This document shows, piece by piece, positions 1 through 11,695 of a DNA stretch of 64,000 bases. Position 1 is the first letter of the stretch. Each line of letters opens with the position of its first letter. The translations under genes and the position numbers were made by a program. The notes beneath the pieces are model-generated. The model made no database searches. It saw only the letters and a program-made list of their open reading frames with translations, and was not told the DNA's origin. This DNA comes from Linum tenue (Eukaryota; Streptophyta; Magnoliopsida; Malpighiales; Linaceae): the NCBI GenBank assembly GCA_946122785.1, contig CAMGYJ010000008.1, positions 55,934,963 through 55,998,962 on the forward strand, written 5' to 3'.

Positions 1-1207
1 AAGCATTTATGCACCCCCCCCCCCACACACACACACTTAAGGAACACATTGTCCTCAATGTGAGAAAGGTAAATGGATAGGGGAACGAAGTTACCAAAAT
101 GCTTTGTCAACGCAATTGTGGGACCTAAGGGTAGGGTGGGTGGTTTGATCTCCTGCCAAAGCTAAAGAATCGCCTTTTGGACTCGGTATCTCAACCTCTA
201 GGTGACACTTCTAGTTTTTGTTGGTGTTCTTGCTCCTGATGTAGTGGTGTATGAGGCTCGAATTGTTGTGGGGAGTTTCGAATGGTCCGGTTGCTCCATT
301 GATTGAAAGTTTGAAGTTTGTTTCCCTTTCGACGGAGGAGCATTAGAGCTATCTCCTCATCAAAAGATTAACCCTTATAAAGGTATCTACACACAATAAC
401 GATTCATACCCATCCATGCCAAACACATTTCATCAAAAATCAAAGAATGATTTGAACACTTCTCATCATCCCTAAGATCCAATCTTATGCACCCCCACAC
501 TTGATGGTTACTATGTAAACAAGGGTGCAAAGTCGAAAAGAATGACAAATTAAGTGGTTAACAATCTCAATTGATTGGTTCTATTGACCTAATACCAATC
601 GATTAAGATTCGAAATTACCCCTCAAACATGCTTCTAGGTGTCTAACATAAGCATTATAGTTCATTTAGCATGCATCAAATCATTGCAACACAAATAATG
701 TGGTTTGGGCATCTCATCAAGCACTTGGTAGGATACAATCAAACCAAATGAAACCATGCAATTCATACCCGCCAAGGCCTCCAAACCACATACCTTCATT
801 CATAAGCATGAAACAAACAACAACATGTCATCATTTGCTTTTCACCTTTGTCCATTAGAACTCATTCTTAACTAAGGAATGGTCGTTTACTACTACTTAA
901 ACTACAAACTAACCTAAAAACCAAATTCAAACATGCAAGTACTTTATTTAAAGACAAGGAAAAGAAAATGCAAACTGATGTTGGGGTGCCTCCCAACTAG
1001 GGAGTATTTTAGGTCGTTTCACCAGACCGTTGTCTTCAAGTACTCAGTCCAGCTCAAGACCTCCTTGAAGTTGAAGTTTTCATCAGTCAAGCAAATTCTT
1101 AAGTCTTGATCGGTCTCCCAATCCTTCGGTGAAGGCTCACGTATATGTAGTTGCTTGAGATACCTCCAAAGAAACCTCTCTTCAAATTTTCTTCGTTTTT
1201 ATTTGCC

Positions 1208-2168
1208 TCAAACCAAATCAAGCATTCTCAAAGGGTCATCACCGGATCCACCAAGAGGGATTGATGATGCCTTGGCCTCATCTTGACAAGGAGATCCCAC
1301 AAAAGGATCCTTCTCTAAAAGTGTATTAAGGTCAGGTGGAAAGCTTGAGTAGTACGTGTAACTTGTGGAAGCTCTATCCACTTCGACCTTGTCCATTGTC
1401 GACTCCAATTGAGACTTAAACCACTTCTCCTTATTTTGAATATTCTTCTCCATTTTGACTACCAATGTCTTCCTCTTTTCCATGGTCTTCTTCCTTCCTC
1501 ACAAACTCATCAATGCTCTCTTAGTTTCTTCTTCTTGATGATTCGGATGGTTTTACAAGAAATTTATTCAATAGGGGATTTTCGATGTCCTCTTGCTCAT
1601 CCACCGTGGAGACCACTTCCCCGTCTTCCTCTTCCTCTTCATCATTAGCATTGCGAAGGCGCAATTGAGCGAGTCTCGAATGAATTTGTATAAGATCTCT
1701 CATATTTGATTCCAACCTCCCATCCAACTCTTGTTGCTCGTTGAGGAAGTTTTGAAAAGGAGGGCTGGGCCTTCCTATGATGGAAGATGCCCTTATGGTC
1801 TCTACCCTTGCCTCGCTCAACAACCTCTCCTAGTTTTCCGTTTTCTGGAGGGTCTCATCCAATGTCCGTAGAAGGGTTGATTCGATAGGTGTGGTGGTTG
1901 AGGATTCCACATCAGAGCTCACTTTGGTATCCCGGACAGACCGTTCCACCAAAAGCTCCAATTGGCTTTTTGACTCCGATTGTGGTAGGAATTCCTCTTG
2001 GTATGATGATGAGGCTTGATAGTTGTGGAAGTATTCTTGATGATCATAGAAAAGAGTAAGTTCTTTACACTCGGATCCTTGGATAGAACCACTACTAGAA
2101 GCTTCAAGATAACACCTATTCGTCCTTTGATGATCTCCCCACTCCTCGTTCCAAGCATATGGATCCAT
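1208..2168 (-). pseudogene. Degenerate gag-like ORF of the Tat-like element
   Basis: The frame opens with the ATG at 2168-2166 (MDPYAWNEEWGDHQRTNRCY) and is hydrophilic, rich in S, Q and E, with a glutamine/glutamate-rich middle suggesting coiled-coil character. An in-frame TAG at about 1830 interrupts it, the same frame resumes to 1521, and the remaining part (1483-1208) is in another frame, so at least one stop and one frameshift have accumulated. I recognise the general type of N-terminal protein found in Tat-lineage plant retrotransposons but cannot assign a domain. It is not likely to be functional. Confidence 0.45.
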
Positions 2169-2464
2169 CGCTACACCTAAACACTTATCTATATTCACAA
2201 AAACAAAAACAACCCATGAAAGTGCAAGTGTAAACAGAAAAGAAAACAAAAATCGAACAAAAACTTAACACAAGATAACTAAAGGGAACATAACAGAAGA
2301 AAGAAAAATACGAGAAAGGAAATATGACATCACAAGCACAAAACACAACAAAAAGGAACCAAAGACTTGATGCTACACAAACACAAAATACGAAAAAACA
2401 ATGCCAAACTTGGCACGCAACAAATGATTAAATAGTAATTCTCGGCTTTTCCTAATAACTTAGG

Positions 2465-2484
2465 ACTCCACGGCAACGACGCCA
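2465..2484 (-). other. Primer-binding site of the Tat-like element
   Basis: On the minus strand this reads TGGCGTCGTTGCCGTGGAGT. It closely resembles the TGGCGCCGTTGCCGGGGA site used by Tat and Athila elements and starts six bases inside the LTR end at 2491. It fixes the orientation of the element. Confidence 0.7.
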
Positions 2485-2490
2485 AAAACT

Positions 2491-3776
2491 TGATCGTGCT
2501 CTAGTGCGCGATTGAGTTTTAAATTTATAAAGTTGAAGCACACTCTATAATCAATCCTAACTAACCCAAGTATAACCTAGCTATGGTTGTAGTAAAGTGG
2601 CTTGATCGTATTCCAAGGGATCCCTAAGCATAGTATTACTTCGCTCCGAACTACTATCAAATCGGGGTGGAAGTTTGATGAGGGGTTTTAGCTAAATTAA
2701 CCTACTCCTAAAGCAAAACAAACAACCAACCAAGTGGTTGGGAGGACGCTAGAGATGAGATGGTTGTCTAGGTTTGAATCCTCCTAGATAAGGTTGTAAA
2801 GTAGGGTTAATCGAATGTAGTGAGTGAGCTCTTTTCCGTGGGCTCATTTCAATGTACACTATCCACCGTCCACACCCAGGTTTCATCCCGGGTTTCATCT
2901 AGGAAGGCTACCTATAGCAAGGGTTTGGTCGCCTTAAACACTATAGGCCCCCATTCACACATCTAACATAAACTCGCCATATGGCAAATACCCGTCTAAC
3001 CCTAGAACTCCATACCCAGCATAGTAGCATAAAGTAGGATAAGAGGGAAGATTAGCGCGACTTACCCAAGCGTCATCATTTAGGAAAGAGTGGCATTAAA
3101 ATCAACTAGACAAACACATTCATTGATTCAAAACTCAAACATTCACAACCTATAAGTAGGGTTTTGAATGTGTGAATGGATCTTCAATGAAGCTCTCACA
3201 AGGTGTTTGTCTCTCTAAAGCACTCCAAAAACCCTAATTTTCTCACCCCAAGGCGGCTCTCCCTTGAAAAGTGCAGCAAGAGGGGTATTTATAGAAAGTT
3301 GATAGCGGTCAATGCCTCCAGGGCATAACCCGATGGTCACGGCCGTTACCAGGGCGTGACCAGCTGGAACATCTCCGAATCACCCAAAGCGACGTGTTTT
3401 ATCTCGTCCTTAAGCTCCAAGATCGTGGGCTCCTTCATAAGATCGCGACCTCAATCTTTGTGTCCCGTGCACAATCTGTTTTGCATCGAAAATACTCCGT
3501 GGTCGCGATTCGATTGAGGAAACTTTTTGCCTTCTCCTTGGTCGCCTTATAACATTCACGGCCACGATCACAGGCCGGGATCATCATCACGGCCTGGTCA
3601 AAGGCAGTGACTGTGGCCTTGAGTAGTGCTTTTTCTCCCCTTTTTGCTCCTATGCTTCCCAATCGTGCCCGGATGAACTCCAATCGATTCCCGATCAATC
3701 CCAAATGAATATAAGACCTAGAATGTCATCACAAACACTTGGAAAGCATAAAATACCACTAATCGGGGTCAGTTCC
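2491..3776 (-). repeat. 5' LTR of the Tat-like element, proximal part (split)
   Basis: The LTR begins with TG at 2491 next to the primer-binding site and is cut at 3776 by the insertion of the Athila-like element. The remainder resumes at 14546 and ends at 14710. No open frame of interest is present; the ORF at 3435-3704 is not recognisable. An inverted, GC-richer stretch at 3300-3620 has repeated CGGCC/GGCCG words. Confidence 0.6.
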
Positions 3777-5680
3777 TGACTTGCTCTGAATATCACAATA
3801 AAATCCCACCTAAGGCCCAAGTATAAACCTTAGATGGGTGCAATATAGGGCAAGCATGTTTAAATATCAACCCGAGCCAGACCATGTAACCCTACTTCAA
3901 TTGTTTGAAACATTATCTAGCATAATGTTGTTTGTTAAAATCTCTGCAATCTACTATTTAAAAGTAAGACTTGAAAAGTAAAAGGGTGGAAAACTGTGGG
4001 TGAGAAGCTTCACTCGGAGTTGCTTCCCCCAAACTAACTACCATGAACCGTGGGATCGAATGAACCGGTGTGTGACAAGGAAATTGTGACTCGTAGGAGG
4101 TTCAACAATGGTTATAAACCATCCTCTCAATTGTTAGGCCAAGGAAAGCATTATAAGCTACAATTGTAGCCCTTTTGGCCCAAGCCATTGAGGGCTGACT
4201 TACTGATAACACTAAATTTCCACATGTTTTTACCCCTAATTTCTTGATATTTTAGCCTGGTGTTTATCATACTTTGGTCTATTTTACGTTAGTTTGTGTT
4301 CCTTTGTCACATTTCAGGTCCTAGCACGTAAAATGAAGCATAGGCTCAAGTTTCAAGTCAATCGGAGATCAATTGGCGACTTGGGGGAAGAAACTCGGGC
4401 ATGAGCCATGGGAAGAATTGATTTCTACCTCATTTTATGGAAAAAAATAATCGTGTAATCTAGGCATGGAAAGAGTGAAGACGAGACTACAAGCTTCTGG
4501 GATCAAGCAGTGAATGATTCAGAGTTCAGATGAGGGAGAAATGATTGAAGGACAACAGCCTCTCCAGAGTTAGGGGCTGGCCTTCAAAGTTACGGTTCAG
4601 ACCGTAACTTTGCCATTTTGGTTGTAACTTGGGGACATGGGAGGGAAAATACATTCCAGAAGTTACGACCTGAACCCCAAAGGTTACGACAGTAACTTGG
4701 GGCCGTAACTTGGCTTCTGTGGGCCGTAACTTGGCCTCAAGTTAGAGGTTTGCCCTTCATTAACCTAGTTAGGAGGCATGGAATGCCTAAGAAAACCTAA
4801 CTCAATTTGAGCCTCTTGAGATAAGGGGGCTTCTCTCTAAGACATGTTAGAATAGCACATTTGATTGCCAAGCACACACAATGCACAATGACCATGAAAA
4901 ATACCTCAATTCTTAAATTAAACACCACCATTACACAATCATTAAATCCACACAATCAATTACATGATAGAAGATAGGGTTCTACAACACCCAAGTGAAA
5001 AGGGAAACTACTTCATGCTAGACAAAGGAAGAACACAAAGGAAGAATAAAGAAACCATCATTGTGATGCCTCCAACTCTCCTTGTGCTTGTAGAGATCCT
5101 CTATTGAAGAGGAACTTCCAAAATCTTCACTTGGAGCAAACCCTAGCCTCTTCTCCCTCTTGATTCGTGCTTTCTCTCTCTAGGGTTCCAAGAAGAAGAA
5201 GGTTTCTCTCCCTTTTGGGCCACCCCTTCTTCTTCCTTTCAGCTCTCAATTTATACACAGATCGCGCCCAGTCTAGTTCACGGCCATGAACATCAGGCCA
5301 GGACTGCGAACACAAATCAAAATACGCCGCTTCACTTATGGAGCTTACGGTCCATGGCTCCAGTTCACGGTCTCACGACCGTGAACTGCCTCGGCCTTAG
5401 TAACCTATGAAACTCCTTTGGACGCTCTGCAGTTCACACTTTGTGGTTCCAGTTCACGGTCCTGGCGATCGTGAACTCCAAGATGCGACCGCGAACTGCG
5501 GCTGGATCCTCCTCTTTGCCTAGTCTTTGCGCCTTTTCTTCCAACTTTCGAATCCGGGGTTGCTTTCACCTAATAGACTCTGAAACACATTGAAACACAA
5601 GATACCTAGCGTAAAAACACACTTTTAGGAGATCAAATGCACAAATGCCAAAGAGAAACGGGGATAAAAAGTGTACAATT
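3777..5680 (-). repeat. 3' LTR of the Athila-like element, carrying a 534-bp foreign block
   Basis: The sequence parallels the 5' LTR (13265-14540) except for bases 4204-4737, which have no counterpart there. At the right end the expected LTR terminus and polypurine tract are missing: the sequence jumps from the ACAATTAG of the LTR directly to internal sequence. The outer part (5230-5510) contains several GTTCACGG/CCGTGAAC inverted pairs. Confidence 0.65.
4204..4737 (+). mobile_element. Foreign LTR-like fragment inside the 3' LTR
   Basis: The block starts TGATAACACTAAATTTCCAC, a start typical of Tat/Athila LTRs, and replaces a 58-nt stretch found at 13692-13749 of the sister LTR. Its end (4560-4737) holds several inverted GTTACGGT/ACCGTAAC words. 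It is best read as a truncated LTR of another family on the plus strand. No target duplication is evident. Confidence 0.45.
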
Positions 5681-7460
5681 AGACGTTTGCTTGTCCCCCA
5701 TCAAACCATTTCACACAAGGTAATATCTCAACCTAAAAAAATAACTTGGGGACAAATCAAAGGGCAAAAAGTGGAGAATCTCAATGGCTATTGGCAATTA
5801 ACACATGGAATGTTGCAAGCAATTACCGGCATCCACCACAAACGACATTCTAGGTAAACAAAAACAGATAAATGAGAAGTTCTCACCTTGTTCATGAATC
5901 AATGCAAGTCTCAACAAGATCACTTACCAACCACAACTAACCATGCATAACATTCAAGTCCAAGGAACAAACGAATGGGCAACAAAGGTCCTCAGCGGGG
6001 TAAATATGACATGCAAAACAAGAATCAATCACTCACTCTCTTGACCAGTGGGGTCGAGACCATTTGGTGAAAAGAATGTGCACAATCATCAACACTCGAC
6101 CCTATCATCTCTTCACCACGCTGGCGACCTCTAAATGGTAGAGTTCACAGTACGATTGTCATCACTAGCTTATCCGGATGTCTTAGACACGGGTTCAAAT
6201 GACTGGAAATTGTCTTGGACATGGGGAAAAGGCCTTTTTGGGTGGTGGAAACACAACATGAGGACCTACATCTTCACCCTAAAGCCAAAGTTTCTATGGT
6301 TTCGACTAAAAACCTTCCCTACAAACAATGGCCACTAGCATTGGCCAAAAACATTACTTCTCCCTTCCAAACTATCACCCATCACGAACTATATTTAAGC
6401 GCACTTCTTCGGTCTGCTCTTGCTATCACATTTCGACGTGGTAGTGAAGGAGTTCAACAACAATGTGGGGGTTTCAATGGCTTGAGTGCCAATAAACCCC
6501 TCCTAGAGCATACTCTTTTATTTTTGTGTCACTCTCTACTTTATTTACCCCGTTTTATTACATCTTTTTCGATTCTTTTTCTTTATACTTTCCTTTTCTT
6601 TCTTTTTCTCTTTTCTTTTCTTTTTTAGGGGGTACTAGAGAGTAAAAGCGAGAGCTTCGGAATACAAGGACGACTCACGTATAGACACGAAGAAAGGATG
6701 TGGGTCGTTCTATTAAACATCATTAAGCTCACAAGCAAAAAGCTACTACAAGAGAACGACCCCCCAAAGTCACAAGGCTCAAAGGGGTTGACTAGGGAAT
6801 AAAACATTTCGAGACAATCAACATTTGGGCATGGACTAATCCTATGCCTCCATCATACTCGCTAGTGACAACTGTAATCAAAAAGTAGTCGAGTCAAGAC
6901 ATCCATTCATTTTTGCACACATGAGAACTAAACCTTTGCACTATCCTAATTCATCTCTCAGTCATCATTATAGGACACACTCGATCACATGCAACAATTC
7001 AAGGTCAATGCCAATAACCTCGAGATTACCCCAAAAACCGGCCTCTTGGTTCATGCAAATATTGCTTGGAGCCCTCAAAATTTTCAAATTTGGGCATACA
7101 TCAAGGCTCCAAGCATCAATCACACTCACACAAGCATAACAATAAACTACCCCCCCCCCCCACACTTAAGTTCGACATTGCCCTCAATGGCATAAGATAG
7201 GGGTAGAACGATATTACAACATGGCTTGGTGAGTGAAAGTTAGAATTTTTCCGGGGTAGGAGATTTGAGCTTCAAGGAGAAGAAAAAAACACACACACAA
7301 AGACAACACATACTCGCTCGAGGCGTGGTTATTACACATAACAGTACGATAGTAGCAGTAGTTGTTCACACACACCAATAAATGAAAGAAAAATAAAATA
7401 AAAGACTACAGAGTTCCAAGTGGAGAAGTGGGGGAAAAGGAATCGGCTCTGCCACATGTC
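5681..7460 (-). other. Non-coding 3' internal region of the Athila-like element
   Basis: No protein can be supported here. The stretch is similar along its length to 61260-63200 of another element copy, including the GTGGGGGTTTCNATGGCTTG segment near 6460 and 62056. Near 7150-7190 a run of 12-13 C residues is followed by a short hairpin (ATTGCCCTCAAT), a landmark repeated in related copies. Confidence 0.6.
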
Positions 7461-8578
7461 TCACTCATCGGCTACCTCATCACAGGTCGAAGGTCCCGAC
7501 TCATCATATGGAAGGAGGCCCTTGAAGCGAGCTATCCACTCTAGTAGGTCGGTGTTCCGGTCAAGCCGGGAGGTGACTCCCATTATGTGGGTCTCAAGGC
7601 GGTCCATCCTCTCCATGAGGTGCACCCCGGAGGTGGATGGACCGGCACCTGATGATGATGATGCTGGTGGTGGTGGGGATGCAGGACGCTGGGGAACAGG
7701 GCGCCGGCGGTGGCCGAGAGCTCGAGCAAGTGGCTTCTGTGAAGGAGGGACCTCTGGATCGGGCTCCACTAGAGGCGGGTCAACTACCAGCTGCATAGCT
7801 GCTAAGGATCAAAGTCTGTCGAGGTACTCGATCCCTCGCTCTTCTTGAAGCACCAACCATCTTGTCACATCCACGTCGAAGTACCATGCCAGTCTCGAGA
7901 TAATGCCCCCCATATGCATCGTGTCCACCCTGTTCCTCCCCAGACACCGGGCGAAAGTGGTGGCAACCAACGATCCCAGATGGAGCGGCTCGGTATAATG
8001 CCTCATTGAATGGAGGGCCATCAGCCCTCTATTGGTGATCAGATGGCCAGCTTGCAAACTGGGGACGACGCACCGGGTGAGCAGAGTGTGCATGATCCTG
8101 CATGGGGTCTGCAGCTTTGTCGCATTGGTGTGTCCAGCCTCGAACCTCATCCTAATCGTGCTCGGGGCGGCAGAGGGCTTGGAACGAAACCTGATAGTGG
8201 AGGCCGACGGTGTACTGCCGCTCCGTCATCGTCAGGTATGTGGTGTCCAACCTCAAGGCCTGGGTGAAGGCGTCATATATCAGCACCTATGGCTGACCTC
8301 CGAGCATGAGCTCCACGTGGGGCCGACTCCTCTTGCTCATCGGGACGACGTGGGAGAAGGTGGAGTAGAACTCCACGCAGAGCTCATGGTAGATTAGCTC
8401 ATCCACTGTCAGCAACTGGCGCCACTGGTGGTGACAAGCAACACTTGAACCTGTTACACAAGTCTAGGTCCAACATCCAGTGCGGTCCAACCGGACTGTC
8501 TACCTGATCAACAAACTTCACTCTGAACCGCTCGTGGTTCACCAAATAATTGATGTACTCATGATCCAAATCAAGCAT
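7461..8578 (-). pseudogene. Athila-type extra ORF (downstream of the missing pol), broken
   Basis: Reading on the minus strand from the ATG at 8578, the product opens MLDLDHEYINYLVNHERF and stops near 8400. A better-preserved segment at 8150-7809 contains the stretch HTLLTRCVVPSLQAGHLITN. A stop at 7809 separates it from an in-frame tail (7796-7461) rich in proline and serine and ending in a possible coiled coil. Related openings occur at 37067 (plus strand) and 63660 (minus strand). The position between the pol site and the 3' LTR is where Athila elements carry their additional ORF. The Athila assignment is from memory of the family and is moderate; the ORF is not intact. Confidence 0.45.
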
Positions 8579-9460
8579 CCTTCAAAAACGAAAAACATGC
8601 ACCGTACGTGGAAATAATTGTCAATCTCAACTCATTGGGAGGAAAAGGGATTCCCCCCCCCCCCCCCGCCACACACTTATATTTCCACTACGGGTCCATG
8701 CTATTTATAACAATTACGCTCAAGCGCACCGAGGCATGGTTCTAGATATTTCAAAGTTTATCCACACAAAAATTCTAACCCAAGCCATGCCACAGTGGCT
8801 ACAATCTACCACTCAAGCAAAGAAATTCCACATTCATTCATATTTTTGCACTTGGTGGGCAAATTTCACATTTGAAAGCAATTTGTCCTAAATTATGCCC
8901 ACCAAGCAGCAATTAAGCTCATTCAAACACATTCAACATTCATGCATCACAAGTCACCTAATCCCTCGGCCTATTTCTAAGTTCAACATTCAATTCACTA
9001 AGTTCTCCTCACTTCACTCCCTAATCCGATTCTCCACAATTGACAAAGGTAAAGTCGAAAACAAACCTGGAGACTCAAGTAGGATCGTAGAGGAAGTGAA
9101 GGCAGGGTGAGGGAAGCGAAAATCTGGCCGAGGAAGTGTTGTTAGAGCTTTGTCGGAACCTCACTGGAAACTCGTCGGAGGATCGCCGGCAACGACTTCA
9201 CCGGAAAAATCGACTCCAAATCCCCCCCAAATCTCAGCAAGGTCGCCCTTGACGAGGGGATATTGGGTCTGTAAATTGTTTTTGATTTGGGTTGCCGGAG
9301 GGCGGTGAAAATGGCAAAATTCATTGGATAATTGCGGTTTTCCGTCGAATTTGAAAGGATTCCGGTGAGTTTGGGTCGTGAAATGAAAATAAGACGTTCG
9401 CGACACTCTTATAGGAAGACCTCGAGGTTCACGGATGCTAAGACGATGAACATAGCTCCC
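8579..9460 (-). other. Non-coding leader upstream of the extra ORF
   Basis: A C-run of about 14 lies at 8655-8668. The stretch 9110-9330 (CCGGCAACGACTTCACCGG and neighbours) has a reverse-oriented relative at about 36480-36620 in another element copy. No coding region is supported. Confidence 0.5.
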
Positions 9461-10067
9461 ACAATGTAGTTAAAAGCGTGATTCTACCTAAAAGCCGAAA
9501 AGTGGTAAAATCGTAAAACGTAGAATTAAAGCGTAAAAGCGTAATTTTTTGACGCATACTGTAAAATAACTAATAAATAGTTGAGTACGACATATACTAT
9601 GTAAAATATGGGTGCACACAATTTAGAAAAGTTAATAAGTACTTCCAATTCATGCCTAAAGTAGAGCAACTTATAGCCTTTTAATAATAAGTTCATAAAC
9701 ATAAATCTTAACAATAAGCCACCTTCCCCTCTACGCTAATGAATTTAGGAAGAGCCTATGTAGAGAATTAGATTATTATATTGAAGCTGAGATTGCATCC
9801 AAGTACTTGGTATGTATCTTTTAATCTCAAATGTATCATATTGTTGGTGATTTACCATTCATATATACTTTTTATAATTAATGTCATGAAAAGAATACAA
9901 ATTTAGTGAACTAAAAGCGTGAAGCATTTTGGTGAACTAGAAGCGTAAAACGTAAGGTTTTAAGATTTAAAACAAAATTTAGTCCGATTTTGTACAGTAA
10001 AGTTTTATTGTGGAAACAAAAGCGTAAAACCGTAAGTTTTTAAGTTTTAAAACGCGATTTTAACTGC
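9461..10067. mobile_element. MITE-like insertion with imperfect terminal inverted repeats
   Basis: The left end reads CAATGTAGTTAAAAGCGTG and the right end, reverse-complemented, CAATGCAGTTAAAATCGCG. The interior is AT-rich with many scattered copies of AAAAGCGTAA. AGCTC occurs just outside on both sides (about 9450 and 10068), a possible 5-bp target duplication, though the exact left boundary is uncertain by three bases. No coding capacity. Confidence 0.45.
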
Positions 10068-10799
10068 ATTGAGCTCGCGTACCGCGAACTGGGGTAAAAA
10101 TGGTGAGTTTTCACAAAACGCGAAACACGGTGAGTTTTCACAAAATGGTCGATTAAGACAGTGTACTCTAAGGTCAAACCGTGAACTGTAGTGAAAACAG
10201 GGCATTTTCGGAAAATTTCTACTTGACCTACTCCACCGTGCCTACTATCAATCACGACACAACTCAAAACACCCAATCACAAAGACCTGGCACAGGGATA
10301 CCACTTGACACTTGAACTCTTCAGTTGACATAAAAACAAAAATAAGGAAAAGAAAACAATTCTACGTTGGGTTGCCTCCCAACAAGCACTAAGTTATCGT
10401 CATTAGCTTGACAATCGTGGATCTATAACGCCTTTGAACGTGATGCCACCGAGAGTGGATCCGCCACGATCTCGTGGCGAGGCATGTCGCCTCACAACTT
10501 AAACTTCATGGGATGGCCTTCTTGGCTGATGACTTTCTCTTTGCCCCCATTCCTTCCTCAGGGCATTAGCGTGATTCATCCTTTCCCGACAACCTCTTTA
10601 TCTTCCTTCTTTGGGAGAGATGCCCTCTTTGCTTTCCTAGTTCACATCACCACTAGGAACAACAATCATACTGGGGTTTACCTTGAAAGGTTCTCCTCCA
10701 CTTGCATTCATATCATCCGGTTCCACGTTCTCTACATCCTCACTTCTAGGCTTAGGTTCAATTCCAAGATTAATTCTCTCCTCACCATCCCTCAAAATC
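10068..10799 (-). other. Spacer between protease remnant and MITE in the Athila-like element
   Basis: It contains the landmark GGTTGCCTCCCAACAAGC near 10370-10387 and a G/C-balanced stretch of the polyprotein tail. RT, RNase H and integrase would be expected near here in a complete element and are absent. Confidence 0.5.
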
Positions 10800-11695
10800 A
10801 AATTTCCCTAATTTACATCAAGTAATGACTTGGTGGTGGCAAGAAAAGGTCGTCCTAATATGAGTGGCATCTCAGAATCCTCACTTATATCAAGGATAAC
10901 AAAATCCGTCGGATAACAGAATTTTTCCACTCGTACTAGCACGTCCTCCACAATGCCCCTAGGGCTAATGACAGAGCGATTGGCCAATGTGACAGTAAGC
11001 CTCGTAGTCTTTAATTCACATATGCTTAGCCTCTTAAAAGCTTAAATGGCATCACATTTATCCTCCCCCCTAAGCTCGCCAATGAATTTTCTATATATGT
11101 GATAGGTACCGATGCAAAGAGGTATGGTGAAACTACATGGATCGGGTTGCTTCTTGGGCAACCTGTTAAGGATGAAGGCTGAGCACTCCTCGCCTAGGGT
11201 GACATTGGCGAGGTCTTGGAACTTCGGCTTCTTGGAGAGAAGCCCTTTTCGGTATTTCGAATACCGTGGCATGTGGGCCATTGCTTCAAGGAAGGGAATG
11301 TTCAGGTGGAGTTTTCTGAGCATCTCCATGAAACCTCCACATTTTGCTTCCAATCTTTCCTTCTGCACCCTCGTGGGAAAAGGTAGGGGTGGCGTGTACT
11401 CAACCACTGGAGGTGGCGTTGGTGATGCCTTCTTCGCCACTCCTCTCTTTTCTCCTGAGGTTTCTTCTTCTCCACCCTCGGGTAGAGGGTTTTCATTCTC
11501 ATTCATTTCTTTGGCAACGACCTCCGGAGTCACCTTCTCACTTCTCAATTGAATAGCATTCACCTCGGCATGAACCTTGGGGTTTGTAACGGTTTGAGAG
11601 GGTAGGGCTCCCTTTGCACTTCCAAATTCTGGAGACTTGCTTGATGACTTTGGAGTCCCGCCTCCACCGAGGTAATTGGAGGTTGCCACATCCAT
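10800..11695 (-). pseudogene. Athila-like gag C-terminus and protease remnant
   Basis: The frame 11695-11042 continues the gag polyprotein in a different frame from 12804-11560, so a frameshift separates them. It contains the linker to protease (LNIPFLEAMAHMPRYSKY). After the stop at 11042, the minus-strand translation continues with protease C-terminal signatures (LILGRPFLATTKSLLDVN) to about 10825. The segment that should carry the catalytic D-L-G-A-S motif is missing between the two, so the protease is dead. This explains why the downstream polyprotein would not be processed. Confidence 0.65.

Larger units (their letters stand above)
1..2490 (-). mobile_element. Internal 5' region of a Tat-like Ty3 LTR retrotransposon (runs off the left edge)
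   Basis: This stretch lies between a primer-binding site near 2465-2484 and the window edge and reads on the minus strand. It contains a broken gag-like frame (1208-2168). It also has two landmarks typical of Tat/Athila internal DNA: a C-rich tract followed by a short hairpin at about 10-60, and a GGTGCCTCCCAAC-type motif near 985. Bases 60-960 hold no recognisable gene. Assignment to Tat rather than Athila is inference from the gag-like protein and the LTR start. Confidence 0.55.

Noticed and set aside
6625..6628. Pyrimidine-rich stretch 6560-6626 as a possible regulatory tract
   Set aside because: The same low-complexity TTTCTTTTC run recurs in the sister copy (62160-62195) and is part of the repeat; nothing points to a separate function.
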